A stretch of DNA of 64,000 bases, from positions 1 to 64,000 of the forward strand of contig JBBRAX010000020.1 in assembly GCA_038206395.1 (NCBI GenBank), read 5' to 3'. The translations under genes and the position numbers were made by a program. The stretch's first letter is position 1. Every line of letters starts with the position of its first letter. The DNA comes from JAGSPQ01 sp038206395. Lineage in GTDB: Bacteria; Myxococcota; Myxococcia; Myxococcales; Myxococcaceae. Under the pieces are notes generated by a model. That model was not told where the DNA came from. It saw only the letters and a program-made list of their open reading frames with translations, and searched no databases. This document shows, in pieces, positions 17,522 to 25,800 of this stretch.

Positions 17522-18721
17522 CTACCGCTCAGGCTTCGTCGCGGCTTCCGGATACAGATCGGGGAAGAGGAACTGGAGCGCATCGAGTGGCATGCCGAAA
17601 CGCACCGGGCCCAATGCAGAGTCGGACTCGAGCAGCCCGTCGGCGAGCAGGGCTTGCAGCTGGCGCTGGCCGGTGCGATCGCTCATGCCGGTGAGCTGCT
17701 TGAACTCTCCACGGGTGACCGGGCCAGCGGCGAAGACGTGATGCAGCGCGAGGGCGATCTCGGGCTTGAGGACGTGGAGCGTCGCAGCGCGGAAGGACAC
17801 GAGCGCGAAGATGCGGGTCTTCATCGCGTCGAGGTCGAGCAGCCGGCCCATGAAGCCGACCTGATCGGCGCAGATGCCGAGGAAGAAGCTGCACCAGCGG
17901 CGCAGCCCTTCATCGCTCAGGTTTCCGCGCCCATCGAGATCGCCGCGGCGGGGAGCGTCGGCGTCGCGCAGGCCGGCGTAATAGTCGTCCCTTTGGCGCG
18001 CGAGCCCCCGGCAGATTGACCAGAGCCCGCCTGAAATGGTGCTCAGCGCGCGGTGGGTGACGAGGCGGGTCGCGCGCCCGTTGCCGTCGACGAACGGGTG
18101 AATCCATGCGAGGCGGTGGTGCGCGGCGGCGATGGCGATCAGCCGGGCTTCGGCCGAAGTGCTGCCGCGGTACGCCTCTTCGTAGCGGGCGAGGAACTTC
18201 TCGAGCGCCTCGGGCACGGGCGGCAGGTGGCGCCCGACCGTGACCTGCTGGGTCCGCAACGCTCCCGGAGCGACGACGATGCCGTCGGGAGTCGTCCGTT
18301 CTTCCGCGCTCAGCCGGCCGTACATCGCCGCGTGCGCCTGGAGCGTGAAGGCGGCGGTCAGCGGCTCGTCCGCAGAGGTCTCGAGCTGGCGCTCGGCTTC
18401 GAGGTGGGCGAGCGCGATGCGTTGGAGGCGCGCCGTGTCCGGCTGCGCAGAGAAGTCTTTCTTCAGGGCGCGCTCGATGTTGAGCGGGTGCGTGCTCTGG
18501 CCCTCGATTCGGTTGCTGTAATACGAGTTCATCGCGCGGAGCAGCTCGCGCAGCCGGGCCAGGGTCGTGGGGTGCGCCCTGGCAGAAAGACGGGCTGACT
18601 CGCGCGCGATCTCTTTGGCGCTCGTCGCGAGCTCGTTGCGCGGGTCCGAGGGCAGCAGCGGCTCGAATTGCCGGGGCTCAGAGTAGCCCATTGGGGCTGA
18701 TTGTTTGGCTGAGCTTCGCAT
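17522..18721 (-). CDS. Fic-domain protein (AMPylator), class II with built-in inhibitory helix
   Basis: A 399-residue Fic protein. The core motif H-P-F-V-D-G-N-G-R-A-T-R (208-219) has every residue needed to transfer AMP from ATP to a target side chain. The N-terminal inhibition motif S-x-x-x-E-G is present as S-N-R-I-E-G (69-74), so activity should be autoinhibited until the helix moves. The C-terminal 80 residues form a winged-helix-like region (T-R-G-E-F-K-Q-L-T-G-M-S-D-R-T), as in many Fic proteins that bind DNA. No toxin/antitoxin partner gene is adjacent. A second possible start is the ATG at 18691. A good promoter lies just upstream inside a decayed SDR gene. Confidence 0.9.
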   Translation of the reverse strand: MRSSAKQSAPMGYSEPRQFEPLLPSDPRNELATSAKEIARESARLSARAHPTTLARLRELLRAMNSYYSNRIEGQSTHPLNIERALKKDFSAQPDTARLQRIALAHLEAERQLETSADEPLTAAFTLQAHAAMYGRLSAEERTTPDGIVVAPGALRTQQVTVGRHLPPVPEALEKFLARYEEAYRGSTSAEARLIAIAAAHHRLAWIHPFVDGNGRATRLVTHRALSTISGGLWSICRGLARQRDDYYAGLRDADAPRRGDLDGRGNLSDEGLRRWCSFFLGICADQVGFMGRLLDLDAMKTRIFALVSFRAATLHVLKPEIALALHHVFAAGPVTRGEFKQLTGMSDRTGQRQLQALLADGLLESDSALGPVRFGMPLDALQFLFPDLYPEAATKPER

Positions 18722-18734
18722 TGGCTATGCGTCT

Positions 18735-18763
18735 TATTTAGCTGGGTATTCTTGGGATTTCAA
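18735..18763 (-). promoter_or_regulatory. Sigma-70-type promoter of the Fic gene
   Basis: Reading the minus strand, TTGAAA (18763-18758) is followed after exactly 17 nt by TAAATA (18740-18735). The stretch is notably AT-rich for this genome. It would give a leader of only a few nucleotides for a start at 18721, or about 37 nt for 18691, which mildly favours the shorter protein. Confidence 0.55.
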
Positions 18764-18981
18764 CCCCCTGAGGCCTTATGCTTGGCCGATCGATTGGCTG
18801 ATGCGGAAGACCCAGCCGCGCGAACAGCGAGGAGTCGAGGAAGGCAGCTCGGCCTGGGTCGACGCTGCGGCCCACCAGCACCACCTGCGCACCCAGCGCG
18901 GCCAGCTCAGCTTGCGATCGCGCCTCCGATGCCAGAGGTCCCACCGGTCACAACGCACATCTTTCCAGTCATGGTGTTCAT
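18738..18981 (-). pseudogene. Remnant of a short-chain dehydrogenase gene
   Basis: An ATG at 18981 behind a good ribosome binding site (aggag) opens the typical SDR N-terminus M-T-G-K-M-C-V-V-T-G-G-T-S-G-I-G with the T-G-x3-G-I-G nucleotide-binding motif. A stop follows within 24 codons. In the next frame the expected second strand A-L-G-A-Q-V-V-L-V-G-R-S-V-D continues, after which the sequence jumps to an unrelated or C-terminal segment and ends at 18738. About 200 residues of the enzyme, including the catalytic Tyr-Lys pair, are missing, so it cannot be functional. It lies 13 bp after the NADP oxidoreductase gene and was once co-transcribed with it. Confidence 0.7.
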
Positions 18982-18994
18982 GGCGGTCTCCTGT

Positions 18995-19645
18995 TCAGCG
19001 CACGATCTTGACGTTGAAGTCGGGGGTCTTGAGCGCGCCGTACAGCCGCACCCACAGCGCAAGGTACGACTCGGTGCCGCGCGCAGTGCTGATGTCGCCC
19101 AGGTCGATCACGTTCTTCCAGCCGAACCAGCCGCGCAGGATCTCGGTCACCCGCCCTTTGGCCTGGCTGTCGTTGCCGCTGACGAAGACGTCGTGATCAG
19201 CGCCTGCCACCCGCGCAGGGTCGACCATCAAGAAGCAGTTGATGGTGTTGAGCGTCTTCACCACCAGCGTCTGGGGAAACGCGCGCTGAATCTGTTCGCC
19301 CAGCGAATCGGTGTTGCCCGAGAAGAGCGTCGGCGGCATCCCCTTCGTGAAGTCGAGCGGGTTGGCGATGTCGATCAGCACTTTGCCCTTCAGGTTGTCC
19401 GCGCCGGCGGCCGCGAGCGCCTCGAGGCTGCCCGCACCTGAGGTGCAGTTGAAGGCGAGCTCTCCGAACGCCGCGGCGTCAGCGAAGGTCCCCGCCGAAG
19501 CGCTGGGCCCCGCGGCCTTCACCCACGCCTGTGCCTTCTCGTTGGTCGCCAGCCGGGCGCCCATCTTCACCTGATGGCCCAGGGCAATCAGCTTGCTGCC
19601 AATCGTGCTTCCCACTGCTCCGGTTCCAAGGACTGCGAGCTTCAT
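18995..19645 (-). CDS. F420/NADP-dependent oxidoreductase-family protein
   Basis: A 216-residue Rossmann protein with the N-terminal dinucleotide motif V-L-G-T-G-A-V-G-S-T-I-G (5-16) and the D-I-A-N-P-L-D-F core of the family annotated as NADP oxidoreductase, coenzyme F420-dependent. In bacteria without F420 the same fold serves NADPH-dependent reductases, so F420 use cannot be assumed. It has a strong ribosome binding site (aaaggag) and is divergent from a LysR regulator, which probably controls it. The gene downstream in its operon is a dead SDR. Confidence 0.8.
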   Translation of the reverse strand: MKLAVLGTGAVGSTIGSKLIALGHQVKMGARLATNEKAQAWVKAAGPSASAGTFADAAAFGELAFNCTSGAGSLEALAAAGADNLKGKVLIDIANPLDFTKGMPPTLFSGNTDSLGEQIQRAFPQTLVVKTLNTINCFLMVDPARVAGADHDVFVSGNDSQAKGRVTEILRGWFGWKNVIDLGDISTARGTESYLALWVRLYGALKTPDFNVKIVR

Positions 19646-19739
19646 GGCGTGCTCCTTTGGTTGAGGACTGCACAGTAAACATCAACCGCCAGCGCGACAA
19701 TGGCCGGTTCGGCGAGGCATCATCAACCTGAGGTATACG
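19646..19739. promoter_or_regulatory. Divergent promoter region between oxidoreductase and LysR genes
   Basis: A 94-bp AT-richer intergenic segment must hold both promoters. It contains the interrupted inverted repeat gttga...tcaac (about 19660-19687), a plausible LysR-type binding site by position, and gtatac just before the LysR start as a possible -10. No single site is convincing. Confidence 0.35.
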
Positions 19740-20654
19740 ATGGCGACCGACGGGCTGTTCAGCGGGGTGTTGCCCTTCTTCCATGCGGCGGAAGAGCGGA
19801 GCTTTCGGCGCGCGGCCGAGCGGCTGGGGGTGAGCACCGCCGCGGTGAGCAAGGCGGTGCTGAAGCTGGAGGACGAGCTGGGGGTGAAGCTGCTCGCGCG
19901 CACCTCGCGAACCGTCGTCGTCACCCCGGAAGGAGCGCTGTTCGCCGCCCGCTGCCGGGAGGCGATCGGGAGCATGCAGGCCGGACGCGAGCTCGTGTCA
20001 CGGGCCCAGCGACAGCCGAGCGGCGAGCTGCACCTGACGCTGCCGTTCATCGTCGGCCGAATCGTCGCGCCCCGGCTCGGGGTGTTGGCCACCCGCTACC
20101 CCCGGCTGACCTTCCGGATCACCACCACCGACCGCCTTGTCCGCCTGCTGGAAGAGAACGTCGACGTGGCGATTCGGATCGGAGCGCTGGAAGACTCGTC
20201 GATGATCGCCCGGCACCTGCGCGGCTCGCGATGGGTGACGGTGGCGTCGCCTACGTACCTGGCCCAGCACGGGCCCACCAGCCACCCCGACGAGCTGTCG
20301 CGGCACACCTGTCTGCAGTTCGTCGCGCCGTCGCGTCGATCGCGCGCGTGGTCGTTCGTCGATCGCTCGGGGTCGGTGATGAGCACCCCGGTGAAGGGGC
20401 GGCTGCTGATCGATCAGGGTGAGCACCTGCTCGAGGCGGCCATCTCGGGAATGGGCGTGTGCCAGGTGCTCGACTTCATGCTCGGAGACTTGATCGCCCG
20501 CGGGCAGCTGGTCGAGATCCTCAGCACCTGGGCGGCGCCAGGGCCTCCGATTCACGCCCTCACCACTCCCGAGCGAAGCCGGGCGCCCGCGGTGCGCGCG
20601 CTCGTCGCCCACCTCGTCGAGACCTTCCGCCGGGTCGACCCGCTGGTGGGTTGA
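19740..20654 (+). CDS. LysR-family transcriptional regulator
   Basis: A 304-residue regulator. The winged helix-turn-helix occupies residues about 8-66 (S-F-R-R-A-A-E-R-L-G-V-S-T-A-A-V-S-K-A-V), followed by the linker helix and a substrate-binding domain from about 92 (H-L-T-L-P-F-I-V-G-R). The sequence most resembles the CrgA/PecT-type group, which often controls a divergent oxidoreductase. Here that would be the NADP oxidoreductase at 18995, 94 bp away. The effector is unknown. Confidence 0.88.
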   Translation: MATDGLFSGVLPFFHAAEERSFRRAAERLGVSTAAVSKAVLKLEDELGVKLLARTSRTVVVTPEGALFAARCREAIGSMQAGRELVSRAQRQPSGELHLTLPFIVGRIVAPRLGVLATRYPRLTFRITTTDRLVRLLEENVDVAIRIGALEDSSMIARHLRGSRWVTVASPTYLAQHGPTSHPDELSRHTCLQFVAPSRRSRAWSFVDRSGSVMSTPVKGRLLIDQGEHLLEAAISGMGVCQVLDFMLGDLIARGQLVEILSTWAAPGPPIHALTTPERSRAPAVRALVAHLVETFRRVDPLVG

Positions 20655-20782
20655 GGGTTTCGCCGACGAGGGCCTGAAGTCAGGCCCCGCGCGCTGCTCA
20701 AGGAAGGGAAGAGGTTGATGTCGCGATTTGCGACCGCGCGCACGCCGCCGTCGGGCTGCTTCACCGACATCGGTCGCGGGCG

Positions 20783-21841
20783 TCATTTCGCCGGCGCGCG
20801 GTCATCTCTCTTTCTGGCTTGCAAGAATGGCCGGTAGTGCAGCTCGAGGAAGCGGTCTTTGAAGTCGCGGTGCGACGAGACGCCGCCCAGCAGCCTGATC
20901 AGCTGAATCAGCCACCACGCGGTGTCGAGCTGCCACCACAGAAAGCCCGAGCGTGCGCCGGTTGGATAGAGGTGGTGGTTGTTGTGCCACTCGCCTGAGA
21001 CCGTGCCGGCGAAGAGCTGATTGATCGAGAGGTCCTTGCGGTTGAAGTCGACTCCGACCTTCCGCCTGTCCTTGCCCGCCCCGTGCGCGTCGTAGTTGAA
21101 GTCGCGGATCCCGATTGCCCAGATCGCGGACATCCCGAAGATCGCGCACGCCAGCGCGTGCCCGCCCCACAGGAAGAAGGCTCCGTACCAGAAGCCCCAG
21201 TTGAGGCCGAGGTGCAGCCAGGTCCAGGCCGGGTGGCAGATTGACCCCCAGCGCAGGTACTGCGCATGGCTGTTGGCGATGACTCCGGTGTGGCTCACGA
21301 GGGCGACGGTGCGCGCGTAGTCGAGCGGGCTCAGGTCCTGCGCGATCCCCTGATGGAGCTCGGCAGCGAGCAAGCAATAGAGCCGACCACCTTTGACGTT
21401 GTACGGGTCTCCTGCCTGATCCGGGTACGCGTGGTGGACGTGGTGCGAGACGACGTAGACCTCTTCGGGGACGAGGCGGAGGGTGAGGTTGCGAATGACG
21501 AAGCGGTAGATGGGGTGGCGAAAGGTGAACGCGCGGTGGGTGGAATAGCGGTGCAGCCAGACGATGTTCACCGTGCCCAGCCCGACCATCGCGTAGAGAA
21601 AGCCGACCAACGCCAGCTTCCACGAGAAGTACTCGGTGAGAAACAGGGCCGCGAAAGGCATCAGGCCCAGCGTCCACGCCCAGCCGGTGACCGCCAGCCA
21701 GTTCTTGCGCGACCGCAAGAGGTTCATGCGCGACAGCCAGTGCGCGAGCAGCTCACGCTGCGTCGGGGCGTAGAACGCACCGTCGCGCGACCAGCCGTAC
21801 GGCGGTGGTTCGAGGACCCGCTGTAGAAAGTTGTCGGACAT
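20783..21841 (-). CDS. Membrane fatty-acid (acyl-CoA/acyl-lipid) desaturase
   Basis: A 352-residue di-iron desaturase with the three His boxes: H-R-Y-S-T-H (97-102), H-H-V-H-H (133-137) and H-N-N-H-H near residue 280. Hydrophobic pairs flank the boxes, giving the usual four-helix membrane topology with the active site on the cytoplasmic face. It should introduce a double bond into acyl chains using O2 and electrons from a ferredoxin or cytochrome. It is the last gene of a possible operon after the response regulator and DoxX genes (27-bp gap), which hints at control of membrane fluidity. Confidence 0.9.
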   Translation of the reverse strand: MSDNFLQRVLEPPPYGWSRDGAFYAPTQRELLAHWLSRMNLLRSRKNWLAVTGWAWTLGLMPFAALFLTEYFSWKLALVGFLYAMVGLGTVNIVWLHRYSTHRAFTFRHPIYRFVIRNLTLRLVPEEVYVVSHHVHHAYPDQAGDPYNVKGGRLYCLLAAELHQGIAQDLSPLDYARTVALVSHTGVIANSHAQYLRWGSICHPAWTWLHLGLNWGFWYGAFFLWGGHALACAIFGMSAIWAIGIRDFNYDAHGAGKDRRKVGVDFNRKDLSINQLFAGTVSGEWHNNHHLYPTGARSGFLWWQLDTAWWLIQLIRLLGGVSSHRDFKDRFLELHYRPFLQARKRDDRAPAK

Positions 21842-21868
21842 GTCATCGACCGCAACGCTGGGCGGCCA

Positions 21869-22276
21869 TCACCGCGGCGCGATCGGCGCCTTCTTGAATC
21901 GGCCCCAGGCGATGAACGAGAGCAACGCGATGTACATCACGTTGACGCCGATGAAGGGGTACTCGGCGCGGCTCACGTGGAGCCCGGCCGCAAGCACCAT
22001 CACCACCATCAGGCAGCAGGCCGCGATGGGGGTGAGCATCGGCTTGATGCGCGTCGCCGACGGAAGAATGAGCCCCAGCGCTCCGAACACTTCAGAGATT
22101 CCGCTGAGCCGCGTCACCCACGCGGGAACCGCCGCCACCCACGGGATCTTCTCGGCGAGCACTTCCATCGGCGCGAAGCCGCGGAAGGCGCCGCCCAACA
22201 TGAAGCTTCCCGCGACCAGGATCTGGACTACCCACAGCGCGATGTGCAGGCCTTTGTTCGGAGCCGGGTTGGTCAT
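21869..22276 (-). CDS. DoxX-like small membrane protein
   Basis: A 135-residue protein with four hydrophobic helices and the DoxX-like layout: a first helix W-V-V-Q-I-L-V-A-G-S-F-M-L-G-G, then R-L-S-G-I-S-E-V-F-G-A-L-G-L-I-L-P. The E-V-F-G-A-L-G-L-I-L-P segment is highly characteristic of DoxX family proteins. These are linked to respiratory or redox membrane complexes, but no general activity is known. It lies between a response regulator (48 bp) and a desaturase (27 bp) on the same strand. Confidence 0.8.
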   Translation of the reverse strand: MTNPAPNKGLHIALWVVQILVAGSFMLGGAFRGFAPMEVLAEKIPWVAAVPAWVTRLSGISEVFGALGLILPSATRIKPMLTPIAACCLMVVMVLAAGLHVSRAEYPFIGVNVMYIALLSFIAWGRFKKAPIAPR

Positions 22277-22324
22277 GGGCGCGGCGTAGGCGCTGCGCCG
22301 AAGATCAGCAAGTCACTTCGACTC

Positions 22325-22789
22325 TCACGCCGGGTCGACGAGCTGGCGCGCCGTCGCGACGAGCTCATTGATGTCGAACGGCTTGCTGAAGACGTGTGCC
22401 GCACCGAGCCGGTACGCCTCCTCTTTCAGTTCCTTGTCGCCGAACGCGGTGATCAGGATGACGGGCGTCGCCCAATCCGTCTGCCGGATCAGGCTCAGCA
22501 CCTCGAGGCCGCTGCGGCCCGGCATCCGCACGTCGCTGACAATCAGGTCGGGTTCACGGGCGTTGTCTTCGTCCAGAATCTGCGCGCGAAGCTCTTCCCA
22601 GAGCACCGTACCATCCTCGACCTCGACCACCTCGTATCCGGCTTCGCGCAAATACTTCACGATCAGCGCCCGCATCGCGGGCTGGTCTTCGGCGACGATG
22701 ACCTTCGGCTTCGTCAGCCCATCGCTTAGGCTCGGCACTCCACCCTGGGTGAGAATCTGAGTGTTGTGAATGGCGCGTCTGGTCTGCAT
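22325..22789 (-). CDS. Single-domain response regulator
   Basis: A 154-residue protein made of about 28 non-conserved residues and one receiver domain. The acidic pocket (A-E-D), phospho-acceptor Asp in S-D-V-R-M-P-G, Thr in I-T-A-F-G and Lys in S-K-P-F-D are all present, so it should be phosphorylated. There is no output domain, so it may act as a phosphate shuttle or bind a partner. The start at 22789 has a ribosome binding site (aggga) and lies about 305 bp from the divergent histidine kinase. It is the first gene in line with DoxX and desaturase genes. Confidence 0.88.
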   Translation of the reverse strand: MQTRRAIHNTQILTQGGVPSLSDGLTKPKVIVAEDQPAMRALIVKYLREAGYEVVEVEDGTVLWEELRAQILDEDNAREPDLIVSDVRMPGRSGLEVLSLIRQTDWATPVILITAFGDKELKEEAYRLGAAHVFSKPFDINELVATARQLVDPA

Positions 22790-23094
22790 GAAGGCTCCCT
22801 GGGGTTTTTCCGTGCCCTGCGGAGGTTTCACGAACGGGCGCTCGACCGCAGAGCAGTGAACGTGCCAGCGGCGACTGGCAGGGAGCGCTCCCGGGCTGCT
22901 GGGGACGAGCTGCCGGGCTCGACCGTGCTGGTGTCCCGCGGCCACGGGCGCACCTGTGGCCCAGCGCCACACCCCCGCTTGTCGGCCGACCCAGCAATCT
23001 CGGCGGCCGCAGCGGCGTGCAAGATGCAGAAAGACCTCAGCCCATGCTCCAGCCCATGCTCGCCCGCTCGACTCTGCGATTCAGGACGGAGGCG
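22790..23094. promoter_or_regulatory. Divergent intergenic region between response regulator and histidine kinase
   Basis: No gene is convincing in these 305 bp. They contain a perfect 12-bp palindrome, GGGAGCGCTCCC (22881-22892), and further GC-rich inverted repeats. I searched by eye for sigma-54 (GG-N10-GC) and sigma-70 promoters and found none that stands out. The region must hold promoters for both transcripts. Confidence 0.4.
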
Positions 23095-24306
23095 ATGAAA
23101 CAGAGTTCAGACGGTCAGCAGGCCCCCGACCATCACTGGCTGCTGAAAGGCCTCAATCGCCTCGATGGCCTTCCTCGCCCCGCGCAGGCCGGGCTGATGG
23201 TGTTGGTGGTGGCCGTGCTCGGCGTGGGCGACTTCGTCACCGGGGCAGAGGTCGCCTTCACGGGGCTCTACCTGCTCCCCATCGCTGTCGCCAGCTGGCT
23301 CTCGCCGGGTCGCACCGGCCTGCGGGTCGCGCTGATCTGCGCACTGTCATGGGAGGCCGCTGAGTTCTGGGGACGCTTGAATGGAGCCCCCTCGATGTGG
23401 GCGGTGGTTGTCTGGAACTTCGGGATCAAGCTGATGGTCCTCGGCTCGGTCTCTTTCCTGGTTGGCGCGCTCCGCAGCGCACTGCTGGTGGAAAGCGCGG
23501 TCGTGGAAGCGGAGCAACAACGGACCCTCGCCGCCCGACTGCAGCTCGAGCATTCGGACCGCTTGATTACCGTTGGCACGCTCGCCGCCGGTGTGGCCCA
23601 CGAGCTGGGCACACCGCTCAACGTGGCCAGCACGTACAGCCAGATGATCGAAGCCGGCACGGTCACCGGGGCGGAGGCCGTGGATGGCGCCCGCATCATC
23701 CGGGAGCAAACCGAAACGATGACGCGAATCATCCACCAGCTGCTTGGCTTTGCCCGCGCGCAGAAGCCACACCCCAGCCGCCAGAATGTGTACGACGTCG
23801 TCGGTGCGGCGCTGAGCCTGGTGAAGTTCGCCGCCGGCAAGAAGCGGGTCGAGGTGCTGCTTCAAGACGGCGCGCCGCTTCCCGTCGTAGGCGACGTGGC
23901 CCAGCTGCAGCAGGTGCTGGTCAACCTGGTGATGAACTCGATTCAGGCCACGGCTGAGAAGGGGCGTGTCGAGGTTCGCGTCAGCCCGGTACGCGTCGCC
24001 GCTCCGATGGAGGTCCGCAGCAAGAACGACAGCTGGCTGGCGATTGAGGTCAAGGACAACGGGAAGGGAATCTTAAGGGACGTGCTGCCCCGCGTGTTCG
24101 AACCCTTCTTCACCACCAAGCCCGTCGGCGAAGGCAGCGGGCTCGGCCTCTCAGTCGCCTACGGAATCGTGCGCGAACACGGCGGCTGGATGGCCGCAAA
24201 GAGCGAGCCGGGAAAGGGCGCCGTCTTCACGGTCTACCTGCCCAGACCTGCCGACCTCGACCCGCCTTCTGCTGTCCCGGTGGCTCCAATCGACAGAGCG
24301 GGTTGA
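23095..24306 (+). CDS. Membrane sensor histidine kinase
   Basis: A 403-residue kinase starting at the ATG at 23095 behind ggacggagg. About four hydrophobic helices (residues 30-130) form a MASE-like membrane sensor with very short loops, so the signal is probably sensed in or at the membrane. The HisKA H-box is V-A-H-E-L-G-T-P-L-N with His169. The HATPase domain shows the N-box (N-L-V-M-N-S-I-Q-A-T), G1 (D-N-G-K-G-I) and G2 (G-S-G-L-G-L-S) motifs. It lies about 100 bp before the NtrC-type activator on the same strand, and the two are likely partners. Confidence 0.92.
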   Translation: MKQSSDGQQAPDHHWLLKGLNRLDGLPRPAQAGLMVLVVAVLGVGDFVTGAEVAFTGLYLLPIAVASWLSPGRTGLRVALICALSWEAAEFWGRLNGAPSMWAVVVWNFGIKLMVLGSVSFLVGALRSALLVESAVVEAEQQRTLAARLQLEHSDRLITVGTLAAGVAHELGTPLNVASTYSQMIEAGTVTGAEAVDGARIIREQTETMTRIIHQLLGFARAQKPHPSRQNVYDVVGAALSLVKFAAGKKRVEVLLQDGAPLPVVGDVAQLQQVLVNLVMNSIQATAEKGRVEVRVSPVRVAAPMEVRSKNDSWLAIEVKDNGKGILRDVLPRVFEPFFTTKPVGEGSGLGLSVAYGIVREHGGWMAAKSEPGKGAVFTVYLPRPADLDPPSAVPVAPIDRAG

Positions 24307-24409
24307 CCCACCCACGTCGAGCATTGCAGTCGCAACGCAAAGCGCCGAAGTTCGCGTCGCCGTTCGTCACGTTGGCCCTGCCGGCCCCGATGACGGCGGA
24401 GTGAGGCCC

Positions 24410-25774
24410 ATGGCTGGACGCGTGCTGGTGGTCGAAGACGATCGTGCGATGGGGGTACTGACCGTCGACGGGCTTGGTCGGCACGGCTTCTCGGCCCAGT
24501 GGGCGGCGACGGCAGAGCAGGCGCTGGGCGTGCTCGAGGTAGAGCCGATCGATGTGGTGCTGACGGACCTCAACATGCCCGGGATGAACGGCATTGAGTT
24601 TTGTCAGTGGGTCACCATGAACCGCCCTGATGTTCCCGTGATCATGATCACCGCCTTCGGGACGATGGACACCGCGGTGGCCGCGATCCGCGCGGGCGCC
24701 TACGACTTCGTCACCAAGCCCATTCACCAGACGGCGCTGGTGCTGGTGGTCGAGCGGGCCACCAAACACCGGCAGCTTCGCGAAGAGGTAAAGCGCCTGC
24801 GAACCGAGGTCGCCGCGTCTGCGCAGGGCGCAGATTTCGTCGGCGCGAGCCCGGCGCTCCTCAAGGCCCTCGCGGTGATTCAGCGGGTTTCGGACTCGGA
24901 CGCGGCGGTGATGATCACCGGCGAGACCGGAACAGGAAAAGAGGCCGCGGCTCGCAGACTCCACGACTTGAGCCGGCGCAAGGGCGGACCCTTCGTCGCG
25001 GTCAATTGTGCCGCGATGCCCGAGCAGCTCCTCGAGAGCGAGCTCTTCGGGCACGCCAAGGGCGCCTTTACCGATGCCAGGGCGCCGCGCACGGGGCTGT
25101 TCCCCCAGGCCAATGGGGGCACGCTGTTTCTGGACGAGATTGGCGAGCTGCCCTTGTCGCTGCAGCCGAAGCTGCTGCGAGCGCTTCAGGAAAGAGTGGT
25201 TCGCCCGATCGGAAGCAATGCCGAGATCCCGTTCGAGGCGCGGCTGGTGACGGCGACCAACCGGGACCTCGAGGCCGAAATCGAGGCGGGCCGCTTCCGC
25301 GAGGATCTCTTCTTTCGCATCAACGTGATCAGCATCGACATGCCGCCGTTGCGCCTGCGTGGAAACGACGTGCTGCTGCTGGCGCAGCACTTTCTCGACA
25401 CCTGCGCCTCGAGGACGTCCAAGAAGGTGGCGAGCATCTCGGTGGCCGCTGCGCAGAGGCTCCTCGCGTACAACTGGCCGGGAAACGTTCGAGAGCTGCA
25501 GAACTGCGTCGAGCGTGCGGTGGTCTTCGCCGCGTTCGAGCAGCTGCTGGTCGACGACCTCCCCGAGAAGGTGCGCGGCTACCGCCCGACACCGCTGGCG
25601 ATCGACGCGTCGCAGATTGTCACCCTCGTCGAGAACGAGTCGCACTACATCCAGAGCGTGATGCAGGCGACCGGTGGCAACAAGTCCCTCGCCGCCCGGC
25701 TGCTTGGCATCGATCGCAAATCGCTGTGGCGGCGGCTCCGCAGCCTCGAAGACAAAGCGACGGACGTGTCGTGA
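24410..25774 (+). CDS. NtrC-family sigma-54-dependent response regulator with variant GAFTDA loop
   Basis: A 454-residue regulator with a receiver domain (phospho-Asp53, Lys103), an AAA+ domain with Walker A G-E-T-G-T-G-K-E (171-178) and Walker B L-F-L-D-E (239-243), and a C-terminal Fis-type helix-turn-helix (A-A-R-L-L-G-I-D-R-K-S-L-W-R). The sigma-54 contact loop reads G-A-F-T-D-A (218-223) instead of the canonical GAFTGA. An alternative GTG start lies at 24401; the ATG at 24410 follows a ggcggag ribosome binding site. It should activate promoters recognised by sigma-54 on command of the upstream kinase. Confidence 0.92.
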   Translation: MAGRVLVVEDDRAMGVLTVDGLGRHGFSAQWAATAEQALGVLEVEPIDVVLTDLNMPGMNGIEFCQWVTMNRPDVPVIMITAFGTMDTAVAAIRAGAYDFVTKPIHQTALVLVVERATKHRQLREEVKRLRTEVAASAQGADFVGASPALLKALAVIQRVSDSDAAVMITGETGTGKEAAARRLHDLSRRKGGPFVAVNCAAMPEQLLESELFGHAKGAFTDARAPRTGLFPQANGGTLFLDEIGELPLSLQPKLLRALQERVVRPIGSNAEIPFEARLVTATNRDLEAEIEAGRFREDLFFRINVISIDMPPLRLRGNDVLLLAQHFLDTCASRTSKKVASISVAAAQRLLAYNWPGNVRELQNCVERAVVFAAFEQLLVDDLPEKVRGYRPTPLAIDASQIVTLVENESHYIQSVMQATGGNKSLAARLLGIDRKSLWRRLRSLEDKATDVS

Positions 25775-25800
25775 TTGCTGGCGCCGAAAAGCGGCGAAAT

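Noticed and set aside
20670..20687. Palindrome gggcctgaagtcaggccc after the LysR gene as terminator
   Set aside because: The loop is only 4 nt and no T-run follows on either strand.
20552..20770. Small minus-strand frame beginning M-S-V-K-Q-P-D-G-G-V
   Set aside because: Most of it lies antisense in the LysR gene, with no ribosome binding site and no recognisable domain.
22790..23094. Sigma-54 promoter before the kinase or response regulator
   Set aside because: GG and GC pairs at 10-nt spacing can be found, but the surrounding bases do not match the TGGCAC/TTGCT consensus.
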